Source: Hyaloperonospora brassicae
Lineage: Eukaryota > Oomycota > Peronosporomycetes > Peronosporales > Peronosporaceae
NCBI GenBank assembly: GCA_947650285.1
Contig: CANTFL010000529.1
Coordinates: 80,906 to 144,905 of the forward strand
Direction: 5' to 3'
Length of the DNA: 64,000 nucleotides
Shown here: positions 58,695-64,000 of the stretch, piece after piece
How the letters are laid out: each line of letters opens with the position of its first letter
How positions within the stretch are numbered: position 1 is the first letter of the stretch
Made by a program: the position numbers and the translations under genes
Notes under the pieces: model-generated
The model's input: only the letters and a program-made list of their open reading frames with translations
Database searches by the model: none
What the model was told of the DNA's origin: nothing

Positions 58695-60266
58695 GGGCCA
58701 ACGGGATAGCGCATCAGCAACGACGTTCAGGCGTCCTGATTTGTACTCCACGGAGAAGTTATACACCGCGAAGAAGGATATCTACCTCGCCATTTCTTGC
58801 AAGAGATGTGGACTGTTATTGGCCCTGCTTAGCGACTCATGGTCCGTATACAAAACGAACTGTCTATCTCCCAAGAATGACGCGGAAATTAGCCAGTGCG
58901 TACTTCATGGCAAGGAGTTCCTTTTCATGCACTGGGTAATTGCGTCAGATTCTTGAAGCTGATGCGATTGATAACAGATGACGCGCTCTGCGCCGTCTGT
59001 GTCATACTGCATCGACGCACAGCCGATAGCAAAATTGCTGGTGTCACAGCCCACATGGAATGGTCTGTCCTGGTCGGCAATCGCAACGATGGGCGATTGC
59101 ATCAAACTTTGATTGATACTTATAACGGGACGGTAGCAGTCATCGTTTCACGACCACTCCAAATTTTTCCTGAGCAAGCAAGAAAGATGCACGGTCATCT
59201 CGGCGTAGTTTCGCGAGTACTTGTGCAAGTAAGCCGCTAGACCAAAAAACTTACGAAGTCTCTGGACATCGACTGTCACTGGCCAGTTGGTGATCGCCTT
59301 GATCTTTTCGGGATGAAAGCGTACGCCGTACTTACCCACGATGCACCCAAGAAGTGGTATTTCGCTAGCCGTGAATATACACAATTTGAGGTTGGCGTAC
59401 AACTTATACTTCGCATAAGTTAAAAAACCTGACGAACGTGAGTTCTATGAACTTTCACGTCCGTCTTTCCGTCTATATCCCAGCTATGAAGCAACACACC
59501 ATTTAAGTGATTCGGTGCGAAACATCGCACCGGTCTCAACATATTTGTTACATATCTGTTGAATGTTGCAGAGGCGTTACTCAGCCCCTGTAGCACCACT
59601 AGCCATTCCCACACAATACCGCTGAATTTCTCACTGCTGCGTACGGAATGTACTGTTCACGCATGAGGATCTGATATAGCCATCCTTCGGATCCATTAAA
59701 GCGAAAATGATACTCTTAGAAAATGTGTTCTTTCATCAGTATCGACTTATGAGCCGGTAACATTGCAGCATTCAACTTTGTGAATGAGTGCACTATCCGC
59801 CACCCTCCTTCGTACTTTAGCACACAGAGGGTAGGAGAGATGTGAGGGGAAGTTGATTCCCTCACATGTCCCGCTACAAAGCGATCGGCAAACAACTTGT
59901 CGATCTCTAGTGCTTGGTCACGAGGCAGTGGCCACTGTTTCATGACATAGTACTTCGACGCTGGTTTGAGCTCGGTCCCGTTTCATGTGCATTCATCCTT
60001 AGTCAACTCGCAAAGCACGAATTCAGAAACCGCATCCTTGAATTCGATAAAAATTTTATGCAAAGGATTTTCCTGAAGCGACTCCCACGATTGAGGCGTG
60101 TATCGTTTACTTCGAGTCTTTTCATCGATAATGCTTTCGTCCATCGATTAATTGCTGAGAACGCGTTCAGTCTCAGAAAAAATCGTTGCTGATCGAATAT
60201 AGATGACGTACTCGTCCTCCGCGACGAGTTAACAGATCCGCTTGGCGTTGCCACAACGCATATCAC
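58695..60266 (-). pseudogene. reverse transcriptase and RNase H of Gypsy copy 2
   Basis: Pieces on the minus strand: LPRDQALEIDKLFADRFVAG and GGWRIVHSFTKLNAAM (59943-59716), LSNASATFNRYVTNMLRPV (59614-59420) where the catalytic YFDD region reads NHLNG, MYANLKLCIFTASEIPLLGC (59402-59148), VGCDTSNFAIGCASMQYD (59105-58905) and FSVEYKSGRLNVVADALSRW (58766-58690). Frames are broken and the active site is lost. The Copia element cuts it right after ADALSRW. Confidence 0.9.
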
Positions 60267-60659
60267 GCACGAATTGTTGTGTTTCTAGCGTTAGAAATTG
60301 AGTTATTTTTGATGTCAACTCCGGAGGCACACTCGGATCGAGCGTCTAAGCGCTTACGCTTGATCCATCATTAATTAAGACATTGAATGTCTCGAGTACT
60401 TTCTAGGATATCGCATCCACAGGATGCTGGGGAGCTTTATTTACAATGTAGTATTCATCTACACTGTGTTCATGTACATTTGTGCTAACGACCGTATCTC
60501 GAGTGAGGCCATCGCAATCACTCTCAGTATACCCACATGAGCTTGGGCGTTCCAAAATATTTTCAGATCGTTATTTGATGAACAAGTGGCAGGCATTGGT
60601 GCTGATGGATGCTTCCATCTCGCCCTTGGCTCGTAAGGAGATACGGTTCAGCCATCGTC

Positions 60660-62300
60660 TTTCCGCAGCTTCTACAAATTCATGTATACAACGTGCACCA
60701 GCATCTTGGATAAAAGTTCCCACTTTCACACGCGTCAACCTATCTCATAGCTTGCAAGTACAGATGTTGCTTGCCATTTAAACACCAGAAAATCCTTGGT
60801 CCATTTTTTCTGTCTCGTTCTGTGAGAACATCGACTTTCGGAAGCGGAGATACAGTATTTCTCTTCTCTTTAACAAAGTAATGTATTTCATAAAAGTAGC
60901 TTTATTGTGGATGTGTAAAATCTACGATAATTCGACAAGATACCATACTCCCACCTACGCGGTCAAAAGGCTCCATCCATTGCACCCTCAACTTATCGGA
61001 GGTAGAATTGTTCGTGAATAACAATGCACCCAGGAGAATGATCAAGATTTACAATCGACCACTCGATAGTTCTTGTTATGGAACTTGCGGAGAATCTCAT
61101 TATGGCTCAAGTGCAAAGTACGATGAAGCAGCAGCATCTGGCGAAAGCTACGACTGCAGTGTTGTTCTTCAGAGAAACACAAATATAGCACGCACAATAC
61201 GTTCAAGCGGTACCTCGACAGACAAACTAGATCTTGCATTTGTATCGGTATAAGAGGATAGATAGGCATCACGTGCCTTTTCCACTGAAAATTAAATGGC
61301 GACGTCTCGATTGAAACAGCAAGATTTTCTGTGCTAGGTTGTTCAACGGAGAACGACAAGTATGACATGCGCCACGTAGGATACATACCCGATGATGAAA
61401 CGACTTGCTCTCCATATCATTTCTCATACGAAAGAATATACTGGTCGCTCATTCGATTTGCAGTTGATGTTGTGTTTACTTGTGGTCCGTTACATATCAT
61501 TACATCCCAGAGCCACAGTGAGAGGCTCTCGTCACTCTACCGACTTCACCATCACTCATCAATTGTATCCATTCTGACTCTGCCATTCCCTTTATACGTA
61601 TGGAAAGGCAAATAGGAAGAGCTCGTAGTAGTTTCTCTGCTGTCAACTGATGCTTTTCCAGACACTCCTTTAGCACTGCCATCACTACGACGTTACCATA
61701 GCACACACAAGGGTATCATGTGTTGGTCACTAAAAGGGTCTCAGCAAGGTGGACATGAACTAGCGTTTCCTTAACAACGGCTCTCCGATGCCCGTGATCG
61801 CGTCGGTGAATTTTTACTATCGTTGTATGGACCCATATCTCCGAGCTCATCGATGTCGATGACGGTGAATCCGCGAGCACGCTACCGTACCAGTCGTTTG
61901 AATTGCTCGTTGCCGCAGAAGCGATTATCGGCGACAATCAGTTTGAAACAATTAGACTGTTACCAATAAGTATGGCACGATAGCGACCTAATCGCTCATT
62001 TTAAGGAGTCTTTTACGAAGAGAGAAAAAGCTCGTTCGGCCGTTTTGAAGATTTCGTTGCTAAGTCTCTATATGACCGGAAACGGTTATTATTGGGCGGT
62101 CAGGTCTGCGAGTGCTGACGCTGGGAAGGTACGAGTGACGACTTGCGTGTCAGAGTACTTGACGCAATCTCTCACAGTTTTGTCAACCACTATCTTGAAG
62201 TTTATATGACGTTTGCGCGATGCACAGGAGAGTCGAACTCCATGCCTGAGATTGACGACAGAGAAAGTGTCGTGTAAATAGGTTATTACGCTCCGTCAAT
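60660..62300. mobile_element. insertion of unknown type within Gypsy copy 2
   Basis: Copy 1 runs continuously from LPWLRRYEPRVSW to the next linker, but in copy 2 the sequence breaks after the counterpart of PWLRR (about 62310) and resumes near 60660 with the counterpart of RYEPRVSW. About 1.64 kb of unrelated sequence lies between. It has no readable domain. Short frames at 61042-61386 (-) and 61331-61615 (+) are not recognised. Confidence 0.6.
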
Positions 62301-63837
62301 AATTCGTACATCTCCTGAGCCAAGGTTGTCCTTGGATGACATCAAACTTTTCATCCAGGTCGAGTAAGATGAAGTCATCATCGTGCTGTTTATCTTTCAA
62401 CCTGTAGTGGATTCCGGCTACACATTTATTCACAGTGATCGATGCGCGTGTCGCAAGGCGCACCGTCATCCCCGTCGAAGGGACATTCCGGTCCACGAAG
62501 TTGATACTTCCAGCCTCTTGTGACTGGCGACGAACAAAATTGTTCGACGCCCCACAGTCAACCAGGTCGCGAAGTGACGATTCCTTTGTTACCTCCAATA
62601 ACAAGGTGATTAGATACATTTCAACATCAGTGCAGAGACACGCATAGACTGTGTGTCGTAGGCAACCTTTGTCAAGAGATTGCAAATTCTCTTGATGTTG
62701 ACGGATCAGTAGGGCGCTCCGCCCTTACTGACCCCGACCATTTTTTATGGTCCGCTGAGCTGTTGCGGCTTTGCAACAACATTGAACCCTCGTTCTCCAG
62801 TTCTTCTAACTCGTAGACGGTTACTGCGCTCAGCACCACGGGGTTCTCAGCGGGGGATCCTGCATTCCTATTCATAGTGTCCCAGTTTATGACAGTGATG
62901 GCATCTCACCATTCGCTTGTCGTTCACAGGGCGAGGTGGCTCGCCCTCGACATGACAGAGATAAATTGGTTCTGGACCTCTGATCGCTGATCGTCCATGT
63001 GGACGATAGGGGGTGAGAGTGGTGTGAGCCTGTCTCACACTAAAGTCTTCCTGCTCCGTAGCGTAGATCTCTTCGAAGATCATCTTTAGCTCTCCGCAGA
63101 ACAGGTAATTTCTTACGGGACCATCTGAAAGTCCTTAAATGAATATTGTGGTCAATACAAATTCACTTACAGGATTCACTTCCATGCAACTTGCAAGGTA
63201 GCGCACACGTTGGGCGTAAGCATGAACCTTACGCTAATTCTGTTTGAGTTGCAAAAGCTCTGAAAGAGTTATATACTATACTCTTGGAGGCTCAAACGTC
63301 TCACTGAGCAGGGTCTTGAAGATGTCTAACGACCCAAACACGTTCGGGCCGTGTTACTTGCGATTCAGGCCCAATTCTTGGCGTCCCCTGTCAAGTATGG
63401 ATGAGCAAATGCGACTTGCATTCGCTCATCGTCGATGCGACGGGCCTCGATGGCACCGTCGACTTCAACGAACCATCTTAACAGAGAGTCGTTCTCGACT
63501 CCGTGGTGCTTGGAGATCTCTAGCTTTAGAGACCCCGGTCGACGCTCACGCGTCGATTGCGCGGACTGAGACTGTCTCATTCTTCGTTCCGCTGGTTATC
63601 TTGTTGTTGCAACAAGGCCACATGCGCTCGCGACTCATTAAGTTCTCGTCGCAAGAACTTGCTGATGACGGCATGCTGCTGGTCTCGATCCCTGGTGGAT
63701 AGCTTGGCCCAGATAGCCTCTTCGTCAACGGTCGAACTCATTCGTTCGACCGCACTCCATTATACATCGCTTAAATGATAGTAGCTTTCACGGGCTCCAT
63801 AAAATGTGTCGCCTTCGACTTCGTCCAACATGTTCAT
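62296..63837 (-). pseudogene. gag and protease of Gypsy copy 2
   Basis: The gag start MNML lies at 63837. LRWFVEVDGAIEARRIDDER (63480-63420) and EEIYATEQEDFSVRQAHTTL (63075-63015) match copy 1, as does the knuckle CHHCHKLGHYE (about 62900). The protease motif DCGASNNFVRRQS lies near 62560-62520. Frames are interrupted several times. This copy keeps CAA and CAG at positions where copy 1 has stops, useful for reading the family. Confidence 0.88.
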
Positions 63838-63887
63838 GTTGGTCGTTGAGAGTGTGGTCCTTGGAAGGACTACAAAGTGCAACCAGG

Positions 63888-64000
63888 AATAATGGGGCAC
63901 CGGCGACTACGTATTAATCTACCAGTATGGAGCTAACTTCCACTGACAACAGTGAAGGTCAGTGCCCAGCTAGGGTGGAAACACTTACACAGAGAAAGGT
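63888..64000 (-). repeat. partial 5' LTR of Gypsy copy 2 at the window edge
   Basis: The complement ends GGTGCCCCATTATT where copy 1 has GGTGCCCCGTTACA, and shares CTAGCTGGGCACTGAC and the TACGTAGT segment. The LTR continues beyond the window. Confidence 0.85.

Larger units (their letters stand above)
49961..64000 (-). mobile_element. Ty3/Gypsy chromodomain-type element, copy 2, reverse, with nested insertions
   Basis: The order on the minus strand is 5' LTR (from the right edge to 63888), gag (63837-62690), protease (62685-62296), an unrelated insertion (about 62300-60660), RT and RNase H (60266-58695), a complete Copia (58694-53222), integrase (53221-51930), integrase tail and chromodomain region (51925-51150), antisense ORF on + (50106-51720), polypurine tract (49988-49975) and the LTR start TGTAGCGGGATAGC. 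The parts align with copy 1 but are much more diverged, with many stops. It runs off the right edge. Confidence 0.9.

Noticed and set aside
1..64000. CRISPR arrays, bacterial operons, rRNA genes
   Set aside because: None seen; the window is eukaryotic with spliced genes and retrotransposons.

Overview
The window looks like a repeat-rich stretch of an oomycete nuclear genome, most likely Peronosporales (Phytophthora or downy-mildew type). The strongest sign is a gene joining a seven-transmembrane receptor-like region to a phosphatidylinositol-phosphate kinase, an architecture typical of oomycetes. Short introns (about 60-150 bp, GT..AG), an initiator-like TCATTTC before the first gene and chromodomain Ty3/Gypsy elements agree. 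The species cannot be named from the sequence.

Six protein genes lie in two gene islands. The left island (1-12 kb, all + strand) holds an intronless K+-dependent vacuolar H+-pyrophosphatase, a membrane-anchored NAD(P)-dependent nucleotide-sugar epimerase/dehydratase (3 exons) and the GPCR-PIPK fusion (3 exons). The right island (33.7-42.2 kb) holds a TLDc-domain MEAK7-like gene (+, 6 exons), an AMBRA1/DCAF3-like split WD40 gene (-, 8 exons) convergent with it across 133 bp, and a terminal nucleotidyltransferase with CCHC knuckles (+, 4 exons). Several of these concern the vacuole/lysosome, mTOR and autophagy, but that grouping is an inference from families.

Mobile DNA fills the rest. 13.1-20.8 kb is a Ty3/Gypsy chromovirus-type element with 443-bp LTRs differing at only six positions by eye. 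Its gag-pol frames are broken, yet a 521-codon open frame on the opposite strand near its 3' end is intact. A second, older member of the family lies in reverse from about 50 kb to the right edge; it carries the same antisense frame, and a complete Ty1/Copia element (53.2-58.7 kb) has jumped into it. A third, badly decayed Gypsy remnant covers 23-26.8 kb and a decayed reverse-strand Copia covers 43.3-46.1 kb. At 31.9-32.9 kb a 1.06-kb element with terminal inverted repeats and a perfect 8-bp target duplication carries a fragment of alpha-tubulin coding sequence. Another inverted-repeat element (28.4-29.75 kb) and a palindromic cluster (47.7-48.6 kb) are probable non-autonomous DNA elements.

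The most novel candidates are the conserved antisense frame of the Gypsy family and the tubulin-capturing element.
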